This document shows, piece by piece, positions 17,921 through 30,427 of a stretch of 37,692 nucleotides of DNA; the first letter of the stretch is position 1; each line of letters starts with the position of its first letter. Made by a program: the position numbers and the translations under genes. Where the stretch lies: contig CAKKRD010000047.1 of NCBI GenBank assembly GCA_919902515.1, forward strand, positions 1 to 37,692. Direction: 5' to 3'. Below the pieces are notes generated by a model. It made no database searches and was not told where the DNA came from. It saw only the letters and a program-made list of their open reading frames with translations. Origin of the DNA: Nitrosomonadaceae bacterium (GTDB lineage Bacteria; Pseudomonadota; Gammaproteobacteria; Burkholderiales; Nitrosomonadaceae).

Positions 17921-19006
17921 CTATCCAAATCGGGCAACGATGCGGATATCCGCTCCCACCATGCGCAAGTCCTGAATCTTGAGCGCGCGCTTCCCTGTAA
18001 GATCGGTCAATTCCGGCAAATTCAACATGCTTTGTGCTGCGTCACCAATCAAACACGGCGCGAGATAAATCACCAGCTCATCCACCAGACCCGCCCTGAT
18101 GAGCGCACCGTTCAGTCTGGCACCGGCCTCGACCAGCACCTCGTTGATCTCGTAATCGGCGAGTGTCCGCATCATTCTGCCAAGATCTACCTTACCACTT
18201 TCATCTGGCAGCACGATGGTATGCGCTCCGGCGTCGCTTAGCGCCATGATTTTCCCCTCACTGGCTGTCGCAGTGAAAATCAATTCGCCTTCGCCGCGCA
18301 GTATCCTAGCATCCACCGGGATCTCCAGGCGACTATCCACCACCACCCGCAGCGGCTGTCTGGATGTCTCCACTTGGCGCACGGTGAGCTGCGGATCATC
18401 TGCCAGCACCGTGCCAATGCCGGTTAGCACCGCGCAGGAGCGCGCACGCCACCGGTGCCCATCACGCCGCGCCGGCTCATCGGTAATCCAGTGACTGGTA
18501 CCATTGTTGAGCGCGGTCTTGCCGTCGAGGCTCGCGGCAATTTTCATCCGCACCCACGGATGCTTGTGCGTCATGCGTGTGACAAAACCAATGTTAAGTG
18601 CCCTCGCTTCCGCTTCCAGCAACCCCGTTTGCACTTCGATCCGGGCCTGTTGCAGCAATGCGCAACCGCCGCCTGCCACCAGGGGATTCGGGTCTTGCAT
18701 GGCCATTATCACCTTGGCGACACCAGCTTTGATTAACGCTTCGGCACACGGCGGGGTGCGTCCATGGTGGCTGCAAGGTTCCAATGTGAGATAAATGGTC
18801 GCGCCGCGCGCGGCTGCTCCAGCTACATTGAGGGCATGGATCTCGGCATGCGCCTGGCCTGCGCGCTCATGCCAACCGCTGCCGACCACACTGCCGTCAC
18901 GCACTATTACACAGCCCACGCGCGGATTGGGGCTGGTGCTATACAGCCCTTTCTCTGCAAGCTGTAATGCTTGCGACATGTGGACGTGATCAGATGAAGA
19001 AAACAT
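17921..19006 (-). CDS. ribD: Bifunctional riboflavin deaminase/reductase
   Basis: A 361-residue protein catalysing the deamination and side-chain reduction steps of riboflavin synthesis. The N-terminal cytidine-deaminase-like domain has the zinc motifs HAEIHAL and EPCSHHGRTPPC. The C-terminal reductase domain (from about residue 148) begins PWVRMKIAASLDGKTALNNGTSHWITDEPARRDGHRWRA and includes VLVEAGARLNGALI. The start at 19006 is followed by another ATG nine codons on; either is possible. It follows nrdR, the common nrdR-ribD order, but is cut off from ribE by the regBA pair. Confidence 0.96.
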   Translation of the reverse strand: MFSSSDHVHMSQALQLAEKGLYSTSPNPRVGCVIVRDGSVVGSGWHERAGQAHAEIHALNVAGAAARGATIYLTLEPCSHHGRTPPCAEALIKAGVAKVIMAMQDPNPLVAGGGCALLQQARIEVQTGLLEAEARALNIGFVTRMTHKHPWVRMKIAASLDGKTALNNGTSHWITDEPARRDGHRWRARSCAVLTGIGTVLADDPQLTVRQVETSRQPLRVVVDSRLEIPVDARILRGEGELIFTATASEGKIMALSDAGAHTIVLPDESGKVDLGRMMRTLADYEINEVLVEAGARLNGALIRAGLVDELVIYLAPCLIGDAAQSMLNLPELTDLTGKRALKIQDLRMVGADIRIVARFG

Positions 19007-19019
19007 ATGGATACTTCTA

Positions 19020-19035
19020 AAGAAACATGTTTCTT
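19020..19035. promoter_or_regulatory. 16-bp perfect palindrome before ribD
   Basis: AAGAAACATGTTTCTT is a perfect inverted repeat located in the 69 bp between nrdR and the ribD start, 14 bp before the ATG. It could be an operator or, in RNA, a small hairpin near the ribosome binding site. I know no named regulator for it. Confidence 0.35.
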
Positions 19036-19075
19036 CCAGAGGCGGGAAGATCGAAAAGGGGTGCGCTTCTGTTGC

Positions 19076-19555
19076 TCAGGATTTTTTTTCTGTCTTCTTC
19101 CGCTGCGGTCCTTGCACTTCCTTGATCGCATCATGAAAATCATCCGCGTCCTGGAAGCTTTTGTACACCGAAGAAAACCGGATATACGCTACCTTGTCGA
19201 GCTTGTAGAGTTCCCGCATCACCATTTCGCCAATTTTGCGCGATGGGATCTCGCGCTCACCCAGGCTCAGAATTTTTTGCACGATACGGTCGATCGCCGC
19301 ATCCACATATTCGGTGGGCACCGGGCGCTTATGCAGCGCGCGCATGAAACCGGTAAGCAGTTTATTGCGGTTGAACTCGGAGCGGTTGCCGTCCTGCTTT
19401 ACCACCTGCGGCAAACGCAACTCCACTGTTTCATAGGTAGTAAAGCGCTTGTCGCAAGTGAGACAGCGGCGGCGACGGCGCACTCTGCTGCCTTCCTCGC
19501 TGACGCGAGAATCGACTACGCTGGTATCATCAGCATTGCAGAAGGGACATTTCAT
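19076..19555 (-). CDS. nrdR: Transcriptional repressor NrdR
   Basis: A 159-residue regulator of ribonucleotide reductase genes. It has the N-terminal zinc ribbon ([40 protein letters not shown]) with its four cysteines, then the ATP-cone domain that senses ATP/dATP ([27 protein letters not shown]). It ends in a lysine-rich tail. It lies between glyA and ribD on the same strand, as in many proteobacteria. No NrdR-box pair is evident nearby. Confidence 0.97.
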   Translation of the reverse strand: MKCPFCNADDTSVVDSRVSEEGSRVRRRRRCLTCDKRFTTYETVELRLPQVVKQDGNRSEFNRNKLLTGFMRALHKRPVPTEYVDAAIDRIVQKILSLGEREIPSRKIGEMVMRELYKLDKVAYIRFSSVYKSFQDADDFHDAIKEVQGPQRKKTEKKS

Positions 19556-19642
19556 GATTCAGCATTCAAGGGATGAAGCGAGATGCATCTATCATCGAAC
19601 ATGATCGTGGCGGGCAGAATCTATTCTGTATCGGTAATGTGA

Positions 19643-20893
19643 TCAGTTGCCGTAAACAGGAAATTTCGCGCACAGCGTTCTTGCTTCATGTGCTACGTGT
19701 GACAACACGGCAACATCGGTAGGTGCATCCAACACGTCGGCGATCAGATTTGCCAGTTGTTCTGCTTCAATTTCTCTGAAGCCTCGTGTTGTCATCGCCG
19801 GCGAACCGATGCGAATACCGCTGGTAACAAATGGTTTCTGTGGGTCGTTGGGTATGGCATTTTTGTTGACCGTGATATGTGCCAGTCCCAGCGATTCCTC
19901 GGCCTGCTTGCCGGTAAGATTCTTGGCGCGAAGATCCACCAGAAACATGTGGCAGTCGGTGCGCCCGGAGACGATGCGCAAACCGCGTTCCTGCAGCACC
20001 TTTGCCATCACGCGCGCATTGTCGATCACCTGCTCCTGGTAATCCTTGAATTCCTTGGTGGCGGCTTCCTTGAAAGCCACCGCCTTGGCAGCAATTACGT
20101 GCATCAGTGGTCCGCCCTGGGTTTGCGGGAAAATAGCTGAATTGAGCGCTTTCTCGTGTTCTGGCTTGGCCATGATGATGCCGCCGCGCGGCCCGCGCAG
20201 CGTTTTGTGCGTGGTGCTGGTGACAAAATCGGCGATACCAACGGGGTTGGGATAAAACCCCGCCGCCACCAATCCGGCATAATGCGCCATATCCACGAAC
20301 AGATAAGCGCCCACGCTGTCGGCAATCTTGCGAAAACGTTTCCAGTCTATCACCAGCGCGTAGGCAGAAGCCCCGGCGACGATCATTTTTGGTTTGTGTT
20401 CATGCGCCAATCGCGCCACTGCATCGTAATCCAGTTCCTCGGTTTCTGGATCAAGGCCGTAAGCAACGGAGTTGAATATTTTTCCGCTGAAGTTGACTGA
20501 GGCGCCATGCGTCAAATGTCCGCCGTGCGCAAGCGACATGCCAAGCAGCGTATCTCCTGGCTTTAGCGCGGACAGATAAACCGCAGCATTGGCCTGCGAA
20601 CCGGAATGTGGCTGGACATTGACATACTCGGCATTAAACAGCGTCCTCACCCTGTCTATTGCAAGCTGCTCCACGATATCCACATACTCACAGCCGCCGT
20701 AATAGCGCTTGCCGGGATAGCCTTCCGCGTACTTGTTGGTTAACACCGATCCTTGCGCCTGCATTACCGCCGGACTGGCGTAATTTTCCGAAGCAATCAG
20801 CTCAATGTGATCTTCCTGACGCTGCATTTCTCCTTTGATAGCCTGCCACAAATCCGGATCAATGCTTTCTATCGTTTGTTTTGCGGACAACAT
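19643..20893 (-). CDS. glyA: Serine hydroxymethyltransferase
   Basis: A 416-residue PLP enzyme that interconverts serine and glycine, charging tetrahydrofolate with a one-carbon unit. Landmarks are [39 protein letters not shown], the aldimine Lys in [15 protein letters not shown] (about residue 229), and [18 protein letters not shown] near the C-terminus. The length is usual. It heads the glyA-nrdR-ribD series on the minus strand. Confidence 0.98.
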   Translation of the reverse strand: MLSAKQTIESIDPDLWQAIKGEMQRQEDHIELIASENYASPAVMQAQGSVLTNKYAEGYPGKRYYGGCEYVDIVEQLAIDRVRTLFNAEYVNVQPHSGSQANAAVYLSALKPGDTLLGMSLAHGGHLTHGASVNFSGKIFNSVAYGLDPETEELDYDAVARLAHEHKPKMIVAGASAYALVIDWKRFRKIADSVGAYLFVDMAHYAGLVAAGFYPNPVGIADFVTSTTHKTLRGPRGGIIMAKPEHEKALNSAIFPQTQGGPLMHVIAAKAVAFKEAATKEFKDYQEQVIDNARVMAKVLQERGLRIVSGRTDCHMFLVDLRAKNLTGKQAEESLGLAHITVNKNAIPNDPQKPFVTSGIRIGSPAMTTRGFREIEAEQLANLIADVLDAPTDVAVLSHVAHEARTLCAKFPVYGN

Positions 20894-20988
20894 GGCGGTA
20901 TCAATCCTTCGGGAGTGTTAGAAATGGGTGGGGAAATTTTACCACCATCGACAGGGGTTCGCAGAACGATCCAATCAGCGCAATTGGT

Positions 20989-23418
<2,430 letters not shown>

Positions 23419-23477
23419 TTAGTTTCGCTTGTAACGTTTGTTTATCGGGGGAGTTTGATGTTTTTTGTATCAAAGGT

Positions 23478-24587
23478 TTATATTCGCATCGGCATTACGA
23501 CATATTTGAAATTATCATTGCCGGGAACGGTGATCAGCGCGCTGCTACTGGCATCGCCAAATGAACACTGCACTGTTTCACAAGTTAAATTGTTCAATAC
23601 ATCCAGCAGGTAGGTGATATTGAAACCGATATCAAGCGCTTCGCCATCATACTGAACCTCCATCTCTTCCTGTGCTTCTTCCTGTTCACTATTGTTGCAG
23701 ACTATGCGGAGATTGCCCGTTGTTAAAATCAAACGCACCCCGCGGAATTTTTCGTTTGACAGGATCGCGGCGCGCTGTAGCGTCTGTAGAAATAACAAAC
23801 GATCCACTTCAAATTGTTTTTGGTATCCGATCGGGATAACACGGTTGTAATCGGGAAATTTCCCGTCCACAACCTTGGAAACCAGCACAATGTTTGAAAA
23901 TGTAAAGCGGATTTGGTTTTGTAGAATTTCTACTGTTACTGGTTCTTCGCTATCGTTTAATTGCTTGGCCAATTCCAATACGGCCTTGCGCGGGAGAATG
24001 ACCTCTCTTTTCTCCTGGGGCGTTTCCAGTGCAATCAAGGCAAACCCCAAGCGGTGGCCGTCGGTCGCCACCACCTTCAGATAACTTTCTTCCAGTAGCA
24101 ACAGAAGTCCGTTCAGATAATAACGGATATCTTGTTGTGCCATGGCATATTGCACCAAGAATAGAAGATTTTTCAGCTCCTTTTGTTGCAGGATTATTTT
24201 TGCTTGGGGTTCGGTGCTTTCTGGCAGCTTGGGAAAGTCTTCTACCGGTAGCGTCTGTAGATTAAACCGGCTTTTTCCGGCTTTTACCTGCAATCGGTTT
24301 TCTTCCGCCTCCAGCGTAACCTGCGCTTTATCAGGAAGCGCACGCAGGATGTCTTGCAACTTTTTAGCCGCTACCGTAACCGAAAATCCTTGTTTGATAA
24401 CCTCGCTATCTTGCGTAAGCGTGGTTATTTGAATTTCAAGATCCGTTGCCATAAAAGATAACGATTCATTTTTCCTTTCTATCAATACGTTTGAAAGTAT
24501 TGGCAGGGTGTGTCGGCGCTCGACTATCCCAGTAACCGCTTGCAACGGTTTAAGTAAAGTATCCTTATCGGTTTGTATTAGTTTCAT
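23478..24587 (-). CDS. dnaN: DNA polymerase III sliding clamp (beta)
   Basis: A 369-residue clamp that encircles DNA and tethers polymerase III; the length and three repeated domains are usual. Landmarks are LLKPLQAVTGIVERRHTLPILSNVLI, PVEDFPKLP, a central RYYLNGLLLLLEESYLKVVATDGHRLG, FPDYNRVIP and the C-terminal YVVMPMRI, where partner proteins bind near the end. It is downstream of dnaA across a 188-bp gap rich in DnaA-box-like motifs. Confidence 0.98.
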   Translation of the reverse strand: MKLIQTDKDTLLKPLQAVTGIVERRHTLPILSNVLIERKNESLSFMATDLEIQITTLTQDSEVIKQGFSVTVAAKKLQDILRALPDKAQVTLEAEENRLQVKAGKSRFNLQTLPVEDFPKLPESTEPQAKIILQQKELKNLLFLVQYAMAQQDIRYYLNGLLLLLEESYLKVVATDGHRLGFALIALETPQEKREVILPRKAVLELAKQLNDSEEPVTVEILQNQIRFTFSNIVLVSKVVDGKFPDYNRVIPIGYQKQFEVDRLLFLQTLQRAAILSNEKFRGVRLILTTGNLRIVCNNSEQEEAQEEMEVQYDGEALDIGFNITYLLDVLNNLTCETVQCSFGDASSSALITVPGNDNFKYVVMPMRI

Positions 24588-24775
24588 TTATTTAAACCTT
24601 GATAATCGTTAATAGATAAAGGTGAAGTCCGGTATAAATCAAGACAACCAATTAATATCAGGGAGTTGATGGTGTTTTCTTATATGTATTGATGTAGTAT
24701 TTTTCGTGGATAATTTGTGGATGAAACTCTGGTTCTGGTCGAATAGCGAGTTATCCCAAAACCATTCAATTGTTA
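24588..24775. other. oriC: Candidate replication origin region between dnaA and dnaN
   Basis: This A+T-rich gap of 188 bp has two clustered near-consensus DnaA boxes on the minus strand, 24705-24713 (TTATCCACG) and 24716-24724 (TCATCCACA), each 8 of 9 matches to TTATCCACA, and a weaker TTATCCCAA at 24751-24759. The adjoining A+T-rich part (24600-24700) could be the unwinding element. Its position after dnaA supports an origin role, but the interval upstream of dnaA also has a box. Confidence 0.5.
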
Positions 24776-26170
24776 TCAACCCCGCAAAATATGTAATAAA
24801 GTATTAAAGTCCCGGTTAGTTGTTGGGTCAGAAGCACGTAGTTCGGCGATTTTCCGGTAGCCGTGCAGCACGGTTGTATGGTCTCTTCCACCAAAGGCTT
24901 CCCCAATATTGGGCAGACTAAGAGGCGTTAATTCCTTAGCTATGGCCATGGCCATTTGTCTTGGTCTTGCAACGATGCGAGCACGGTTTTTGGAATACAT
25001 TTCAGCAACCTTGATCTTATAGTAATCTGCCACTGTTTTTTGGATATTTTCGACTGAAATTTGACGGTTTTGCACCGCCAATAAGTCTTTCAGCGCCTCC
25101 CTTGCTAGATCCAGCGACAACGAATGACCAGTAAAGCGGGAATAAGCGAGCACTCGTTTTAATGCGCCCTCCAATTCACGCACATTAGAACGAATATGTT
25201 TGGCGATAAAAAAGGCGATATTTTCATCCAGCATTATTTTTTCCAATAGCGCCTTTTTCAGCAGAATGGCAACACGCATTTCCAGTTCGGGTGGTTCAAC
25301 CGCAACGGTTAAGCCCCATCCAAAACGGGAAATTAACCGCTCTTCCATGCCGGAAATTTCCTTGGGATATGAATCACAAGTAATAATCACCTGTTTGTGT
25401 GCTTCGATTAGCGCGTTAAAGGCATAAAAAAACTCTTCCTGCGTGCGATTCTTGCCGCCAAAAAACTGGATATCGTCAACCAAGAGCAGATCAAGCGAGT
25501 GGTAGTAGCGCTTGAACTCATCAAAAGCTTTGTGTTGGTAAGCGCGCACTACGTCGGAAACATATTGCTCCGCGTGAATGTAACGGATCTTGGCTTGATT
25601 ATTGTGCTTTAGTACCAGATTGCCGATAGCTTGAATTAGATGAGTCTTGCCCAAACCAACGCCGCCGTAAATGAAAAGTGGGTTATAAGCGACCCCAGGA
25701 CATTCTGCGACCTGGACCGCAGCCGCGCGCGCCAGTTGGTTGGCTTTTCCGGTAACAAAATTATCAAAAGTGAAAGAAGGGTTTAATCGGCTTGCGTTTA
25801 GTCGGCTCAGGCTTTTTTCCTTGGGAGCGGATTGTATTGAGGGGGTTTTTGCACTGGCGCCCACAAAACGGGTTGCATTGCTTTCTGCCGTTAAGCCGAC
25901 TGTTTTTGCACCCGTCGGATCAGCAAGAGTTAATTGAAATTGTATAATTCTGGAAAAGTGGCTTTCCGCCATTTGCTCGATGCGGGAGAGAAAGTTTTCC
26001 TTAACCCACTGCAGAACAAAACGATTAGGGGCAACAAGTATTAGTTTGTCGGGGGCGCTATCTGAAAAATCCAGCCGCAGCGGCTTGATCCAGGTGTTGA
26101 ATTGTTGGATGCTCAGTTCTTTTGCAAAATGCCCAAGACAGGAACTCCAAAAGGTATCTGCGGTCGGCAT
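24776..26170 (-). CDS. dnaA: Chromosomal replication initiator DnaA
   Basis: A 464-residue initiator that binds DnaA boxes and opens the origin. Domain I starts at [25 protein letters not shown]; the linker (about 85-130) is poorly conserved; the AAA+ domain has Walker [16 protein letters not shown], Walker [11 protein letters not shown] and sensor regions; domain IV ends with the DNA-binding signature [15 protein letters not shown]. The length is usual for the class. It is transcribed divergently from rpmH, which is typical near origins. Confidence 0.98.
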   Translation of the reverse strand: MPTADTFWSSCLGHFAKELSIQQFNTWIKPLRLDFSDSAPDKLILVAPNRFVLQWVKENFLSRIEQMAESHFSRIIQFQLTLADPTGAKTVGLTAESNATRFVGASAKTPSIQSAPKEKSLSRLNASRLNPSFTFDNFVTGKANQLARAAAVQVAECPGVAYNPLFIYGGVGLGKTHLIQAIGNLVLKHNNQAKIRYIHAEQYVSDVVRAYQHKAFDEFKRYYHSLDLLLVDDIQFFGGKNRTQEEFFYAFNALIEAHKQVIITCDSYPKEISGMEERLISRFGWGLTVAVEPPELEMRVAILLKKALLEKIMLDENIAFFIAKHIRSNVRELEGALKRVLAYSRFTGHSLSLDLAREALKDLLAVQNRQISVENIQKTVADYYKIKVAEMYSKNRARIVARPRQMAMAIAKELTPLSLPNIGEAFGGRDHTTVLHGYRKIAELRASDPTTNRDFNTLLHILRG

Positions 26171-26252
26171 GGTTATTTTTTAAATGCGTGTCAGAAAAAA
26201 CGAGAGATTCAACGGCGCTAAACGGTATGCATTCTAGACCCTTTCAACATTC

Positions 26253-26261
26253 TTATCCACA
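26253..26261 (+). promoter_or_regulatory. DnaA box
   Basis: TTATCCACA, a perfect consensus DnaA box, in the 169-bp interval between the divergent dnaA and rpmH genes, 18 bp before the rpmH -35 element. It may serve dnaA autoregulation, rpmH control or the origin itself. Confidence 0.7.
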
Positions 26262-26278
26262 GGCCAAAAAAATAAAAG

Positions 26279-26307
26279 TTGACATCGCCCGTGTCCAGAG
26301 TTGTAAT
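26279..26307 (+). promoter_or_regulatory. Sigma-70 promoter of rpmH
   Basis: A consensus -35 TTGACA (26279-26284), a 17-bp spacer and a -10 TGTAAT (26302-26307, 4 to 5 of 6 matches) lie 33 bp before the rpmH start. It probably drives the rpmH-rnpA-yidD-yidC series. Confidence 0.75.
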
Positions 26308-26339
26308 GCCACGTTTATTTACCAGCCCTTAAAGGAAAA

Positions 26340-26474
26340 ATGAAGCGCACTTATCAACCGTCCGTCACCCGGAGGAAGCGCACCCACGGTTTTCTAGTTC
26401 GTATGAAAACTCGCGGAGGAGCTGCTGTTATCCGGGCCCGTCGCGCAAAGGGCCGTACACGCTTGGGAGTTTAG
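26340..26474 (+). CDS. rpmH: Ribosomal protein L34 (bL34)
   Basis: A 44-residue, very basic protein of the large ribosomal subunit: [20 protein letters not shown], then [19 protein letters not shown] and the usual end. The length is exactly that of the family. An AAGGA site precedes the ATG, and a consensus promoter lies upstream. It is the first gene of the rpmH-rnpA-yidD-yidC-mnmE series conserved beside dnaA. Confidence 0.98.
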   Translation: MKRTYQPSVTRRKRTHGFLVRMKTRGGAAVIRARRAKGRTRLGV

Positions 26475-26503
26475 GTTTAACCGGCCCCCAAATTTTAATA
26501 CTC

Positions 26504-26866
26504 TTGTGGATCTGTATTATTCGTTTTCTGTCGAAAAGTCGCCGGCTGCACAACGCGGAAGAGTTTTCTTCCGTCCTCCGGTTCAGGTGTTCCACCAGCG
26601 GTGAATTTTTCCAGATTTTTGCCAAACCCAATAATCTCGCATATCCGCGATTGGGGTTGATAGTCGCAGGGAAAGTTGAGCATCTTGTGGTCAATCGCAA
26701 CCGGGTTAAACGGTTGTTGCGCGAACTGTTTCGCACCCAACAGCAACACTTGGCTGGTCTGGACTTGGTGGTGCGGTTGCGCCGCCACTTTCCCCGTGAG
26801 AGTTCGTCCCAGGCGAGGGTAGAGGCGGAAATGCTTATGATTCAATTGCAGCGATGTCGCGAATAA
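26504..26866 (+). CDS. rnpA: Ribonuclease P protein component
   Basis: A roughly 120-residue basic protein that assists the RNase P RNA in removing 5' leaders from tRNA precursors. The family motif NRNRVKRLLRELFR and the earlier RRLHNAEEFSSVLRF and RLGLIVAGKV are clear. The start is uncertain: the frame has no ATG before RRLHNAEEF, and the TTG at 26504 is the best candidate, without a good ribosome binding site. An ATT start slightly later is also conceivable. The gene follows rpmH by 29 bp and overlaps yidD by 13 bp. Confidence 0.9.
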   Translation: MWICIIRFLSKSRRLHNAEEFSSVLRFRCSTSGEFFQIFAKPNNLAYPRLGLIVAGKVEHLVVNRNRVKRLLRELFRTQQQHLAGLDLVVRLRRHFPRESSSQARVEAEMLMIQLQRCRE

Positions 26867-27063
26867 TCATCGGCTTTATCAAGCTCTATCAATATTGTTT
26901 GAGCCCGTTTCTTGGACCTTCATGTCGGTTCAGCCCCTCTTGCTCGCACTATGCGTGTGAGGCGCTGACTAAGCATGGCTTATTACGGGGAACGTTGCTG
27001 AGCATGTGGCGAATACTGCGGTGTAATCCTTGGTGTCAAGGTGGACACGATCCTGTTCCCTAG
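26854..27063 (+). CDS. yidD: Membrane protein insertion efficiency factor YidD
   Basis: A 69-residue protein that helps YidC-dependent membrane insertion at the inner face of the membrane. The whole family pattern is visible: IGFIKLYQYCLSPFLGPSCRFSPSCSHYACEALTKHGLLRG and ILRCNPWCQGGHDPVP, with the conserved cysteines. It overlaps the end of rnpA by 13 bp and precedes yidC, the standard order. Confidence 0.96.
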   Translation: MSRIIIGFIKLYQYCLSPFLGPSCRFSPSCSHYACEALTKHGLLRGTLLSMWRILRCNPWCQGGHDPVP

Positions 27064-27136
27064 GGATTGCCTGGGTTTGAATTATTTACGCTGCGGCTTG
27101 TAATCGTTATCGTTAAAACCAAAATTGCGAAGCAAG

Positions 27137-28846
27137 ATGGACACAAAAAAACTTGTACTTTTCATGATCTTCTCTACGTCGCTGTTATTCCTATGGGACG
27201 CGTGGCAAAGGGAGCAGCACCCTCCTTCCCAAGGTACGCCTGCGGCCAAGGTGTTCGCAAATGGGCCATCTGCCCGCGCCCAGGACGAGATGCCGATCCC
27301 GGGAGAGGGGCTTGTTTCAGCGCAGCCCGGCAAGGGCGCCAGTTCGGCAAATGGCACCTCCCCCGTAGCGGAGACAGGCGGTAAACTGGAATCGGGAGAA
27401 AAAATCCTGGTCAAGACCAACATGATAACGGCGGAAATCGACACTGCGGGCGGTGATTTGCGCCGTGTAGAATTGCTGTTTCACCCGGAAAGGGAAGATA
27501 AGAATAAACCATACGCATTGTTACAAAATCAACCCGAACGCATCAATGTAGCTCAATCGGGGATGATCGGAGAGGGGTTGCCCACTCACAAAACCCGTTA
27601 TACGGCAGCTTCGAGTACTTATGATTTGGCTGCCGATCAGGACAAGATTGAGGTGCGGCTTCTTGCGCCAGAGGCCAATGGGGTGCAGGTAACCAAGATT
27701 TATACTTTCCATCGTGACAGTTATATTATTGACGTCAGTTTTGAGGTCGTCAATCAAGGTGTTGCGGCAATCCAGCCATTCTCCTATTTCCAGATTTTAC
27801 ACGACAGCCCGCCTCCGGACAGTTCGCTCTTTATGGTACCCACCTATACTGGTGCGGCGATGTATACCGAGCAGGAAAAGTTCAAGAAAATAGAGTTTTC
27901 CGCTCTGGACAAAAATAATGCAAGCTATCCCAAAAATTCCGACAATGGCTGGATTGCAATGCTGGAACATTATTTCGTCACCGCCTGGTTGCCGAAAGAC
28001 CCGTCCCCGCGTGAATATTATGCAAAACGACAAAGTGAGAACAGGTATTCCGCTGGTGTGATTGTGCCGGTAGGCCTGATCGAGCCAGGTCAGACCGCTG
28101 TTGTTGACGTCCCGCTCTATGTGGGCCCGCAGGAACAGAGCAAGCTTGCGGCGCTGGCCCCAGGACTTGATCTTACGGTGGATTATGGCTGGCTGACCGT
28201 GATTGGTGCGCCATTGTTCTGGCTGCTCTCCGTGTATCACTCTTTGACTGGAAACTGGGGGGTGGCAATTATCCTTCTGACGCTGTCGGTCAAACTGGTG
28301 TTCTTTCCATTATCCGCAGCGGGTTATCGCTCCATGGCAAAAATGCGGGTTGTCACACCCAAGCTCCAGAAGTTGCGCGAACAGCACGGGAACGACCGGC
28401 AACGGATGCACCAGGCAATGATGGAATTTTACAAGGCAGAAAAAATCAACCCCTTGGGCGGTTGCTTGCCCATCTTGGTCCAGATCCCGGTGTTTATCTC
28501 GCTTTTTTGGGTATTGCTTGCCAGCGTGGAGCTGCGGTACGCACCGTTTGTCTTGTGGATAGAGGATATGTCATCACCGGACCCATACTACGTAATGCCG
28601 ATCATTATGGGGGTTTCCATGTATATCCAGTCCAAGCTCAGCCCGGCTCCCACTGACCCGATCCAAGCCAAGGTGATGCAAATAATGCCCTTTGCTTTCA
28701 GTATCTTCTTTTTCTTTTTCCCCGCGGGACTGGTGTTGTATTCCCTGACGAACAATATACTTTCGATTGCACAGCAATGGCAAATTACGCGCATGATCGA
28801 ACGTGCCGCCGCTACCGCTGCTATCACCACAAATAAAAAGAAGTAA
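27137..28846 (+). CDS. yidC: Membrane protein insertase YidC
   Basis: A 569-residue inner-membrane insertase working with or without SecYEG. The first hydrophobic segment (MDTKKLVLFMIFSTSLLFLWDAW) leads into a large periplasmic domain (about 60-345). The conserved core has LFFPLSAAGYRSMAKMRVVTPKLQKLREQHGNDRQRMHQAMMEFYKAEKINPLGGCLPILVQIPVFISLFWVL and later MQIMPFAFSIFFFFFPAGLVLYSLTNNILSIAQQW. The ATG at 27137 gives the usual MDTK start; a TTG four codons upstream is less likely. It lies 73 bp after yidD. Confidence 0.97.
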   Translation: MDTKKLVLFMIFSTSLLFLWDAWQREQHPPSQGTPAAKVFANGPSARAQDEMPIPGEGLVSAQPGKGASSANGTSPVAETGGKLESGEKILVKTNMITAEIDTAGGDLRRVELLFHPEREDKNKPYALLQNQPERINVAQSGMIGEGLPTHKTRYTAASSTYDLAADQDKIEVRLLAPEANGVQVTKIYTFHRDSYIIDVSFEVVNQGVAAIQPFSYFQILHDSPPPDSSLFMVPTYTGAAMYTEQEKFKKIEFSALDKNNASYPKNSDNGWIAMLEHYFVTAWLPKDPSPREYYAKRQSENRYSAGVIVPVGLIEPGQTAVVDVPLYVGPQEQSKLAALAPGLDLTVDYGWLTVIGAPLFWLLSVYHSLTGNWGVAIILLTLSVKLVFFPLSAAGYRSMAKMRVVTPKLQKLREQHGNDRQRMHQAMMEFYKAEKINPLGGCLPILVQIPVFISLFWVLLASVELRYAPFVLWIEDMSSPDPYYVMPIIMGVSMYIQSKLSPAPTDPIQAKVMQIMPFAFSIFFFFFPAGLVLYSLTNNILSIAQQWQITRMIERAAATAAITTNKKK

Positions 28847-28944
28847 GCGGGGAGCGGGGTCTGTGCGTCCCGACAAACCCGGTTTTCGGGTCACGCGCGT
28901 TAATCTGTGACTGAGCCGCTGGTTTCGGGTTCAATTTAATCCTA

Positions 28945-30300
28945 ATGTCAAACACCGACATCATTGCCGCCATTGCTACCCCACCAGGACGGGGTGGCAT
29001 CGGCGTGGTACGAATTTCCGGCCAAAACCTGCAACCCTTAGCCCAAGCGATTCTGGGTTATATTCCTAAACAACGTTACGCCAGCTTAAGCAAGTTCCGC
29101 GATGAAAATGGGCTGATCATAGATCAGGGCATCGTCCTTTATTTTCCCGCACCACATTCGTACACCGGCGAAGATGTGCTGGAGCTGCAGGGCCATGGCG
29201 GTCAGGCGATAATGAACCTGCTGCTCTCCCGCTGCCTTGCTGCCGGCGCGCGGCTGGCGCAGCCGGGGGAATTTACCCTGCGCGCGTTTCTTAACAACAA
29301 GCTGGATCTGGCCCAAGCGGAAAGTGTGGCTGATATCATAGATGCCAACACCAGCGAAGCCGCGCGCTGTGCCATGCGCTCGCTGCAAGGGGAGTTTTCT
29401 GCCACTATCTATACTCTGGTGCAGGCGGTTACCGACTTGCGCATGTTGGTCGAAGCAACGCTGGACTTCCCCGAGGAAGAAACGAATTTCCTGCAACACA
29501 GTGACATGCACAGCAAACTTAACAGCATTCGGACACAATTGGAGTGTGTGCTTACATCGGCTCGACAAGGCAGCCTGCTGCGCGAAGGGATGTGTGTAGT
29601 GTTGGTGGGGCAGCCTAACGTGGGTAAGTCCAGCTTGATGAATCGACTGACTGGGGAGGAGGCGGCCATCGTCACCGAAATCCCTGGCACCACCCGAGAC
29701 GCCGTTCGCCAAACGATCAATCTAGAGGGCGTGCCGTTGCATCTGATAGATACCGCCGGATTGCGGGAAACAGATGACACCGTGGAAAAAATCGGCATTG
29801 CGCGTACCCGTGCCGCCATCGAGAAAGCTGATCTGGCGCTGTTATTGATAGACAGTTGCGTGGGTGCCACGCCCGGGGACTGGGCGATACTTAATAGTTT
29901 TCCCGCGGGACTGCCAGTAATCCGGGTATTTAACAAAATAGATATGTTGAATGAGGTCCCACGAATCAAGATCGATGAAGGTGGGCCAGAGATTTATCTT
30001 TCCGCCAAAACCGGCGCCGGAATAGAGTTGCTCCGACAGAAGTTGCAGGAAATTATTGGCTGGCAGCCACATTCTGCAGACGAGGGCTTGTTCATGGCGC
30101 GCCACCGCCATCTGCAGGCGCTGGCAGAAGCCAAAGGACGCCTGGAGAAAGCGGCCGAGGTAACCGGGGACGAGAGTCAACGGGAGTTGCTGGCGGAAGA
30201 GTTGCGACTTGCTCAGCTATCGCTGTCATCTATTACTGGTGAATTCAGCGTCGACGCTTTGCTGGGCGAGATATTTTCCCGTTTTTGTATCGGCAAGTAA
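28945..30300 (+). CDS. mnmE: tRNA modification GTPase MnmE
   Basis: A 451-residue GTPase that with MnmG adds the (carboxymethyl)aminomethyl group to wobble uridine 34 of certain tRNAs. The N-terminal tetrahydrofolate-binding domain ([22 protein letters not shown]), a helical domain, and a G domain follow: G1 GQPNVGKS at 222-229, G2 TTRD, G3 DTAGLRET, G4 NKID. The C-terminal FCIGK with its essential cysteine is intact. The start at 28945 is 98 bp after yidC; a short ACCCG/CGGGT hairpin lies between them. Confidence 0.98.
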   Translation: MSNTDIIAAIATPPGRGGIGVVRISGQNLQPLAQAILGYIPKQRYASLSKFRDENGLIIDQGIVLYFPAPHSYTGEDVLELQGHGGQAIMNLLLSRCLAAGARLAQPGEFTLRAFLNNKLDLAQAESVADIIDANTSEAARCAMRSLQGEFSATIYTLVQAVTDLRMLVEATLDFPEEETNFLQHSDMHSKLNSIRTQLECVLTSARQGSLLREGMCVVLVGQPNVGKSSLMNRLTGEEAAIVTEIPGTTRDAVRQTINLEGVPLHLIDTAGLRETDDTVEKIGIARTRAAIEKADLALLLIDSCVGATPGDWAILNSFPAGLPVIRVFNKIDMLNEVPRIKIDEGGPEIYLSAKTGAGIELLRQKLQEIIGWQPHSADEGLFMARHRHLQALAEAKGRLEKAAEVTGDESQRELLAEELRLAQLSLSSITGEFSVDALLGEIFSRFCIGK

Positions 30301-30373
30301 TTTCGGGCCCGCTTCACTGGCCCCCTACCCTGAATTATTCACAAAAAGGGCAAAGTACGCTGTAACTATTTGA

Positions 30374-30379
30374 TATAAT
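30374..30379 (+). promoter_or_regulatory. Extended -10 of the transposase promoter
   Basis: TGATATAAT (TG-N-TATAAT, 30371-30379) is an extended -10 element 49 bp before the transposase start. No good -35 is seen. Confidence 0.45.
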
Positions 30380-30427
30380 GCGAGTTATCAAGAAACGCAT
30401 ACGTAAAACAGATACAGGACTTTGCCC

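Noticed and set aside
28877-28891. Terminator after yidC
   Set aside because: The ACCCG/CGGGT hairpin has only 5 pairs and no T run after it.
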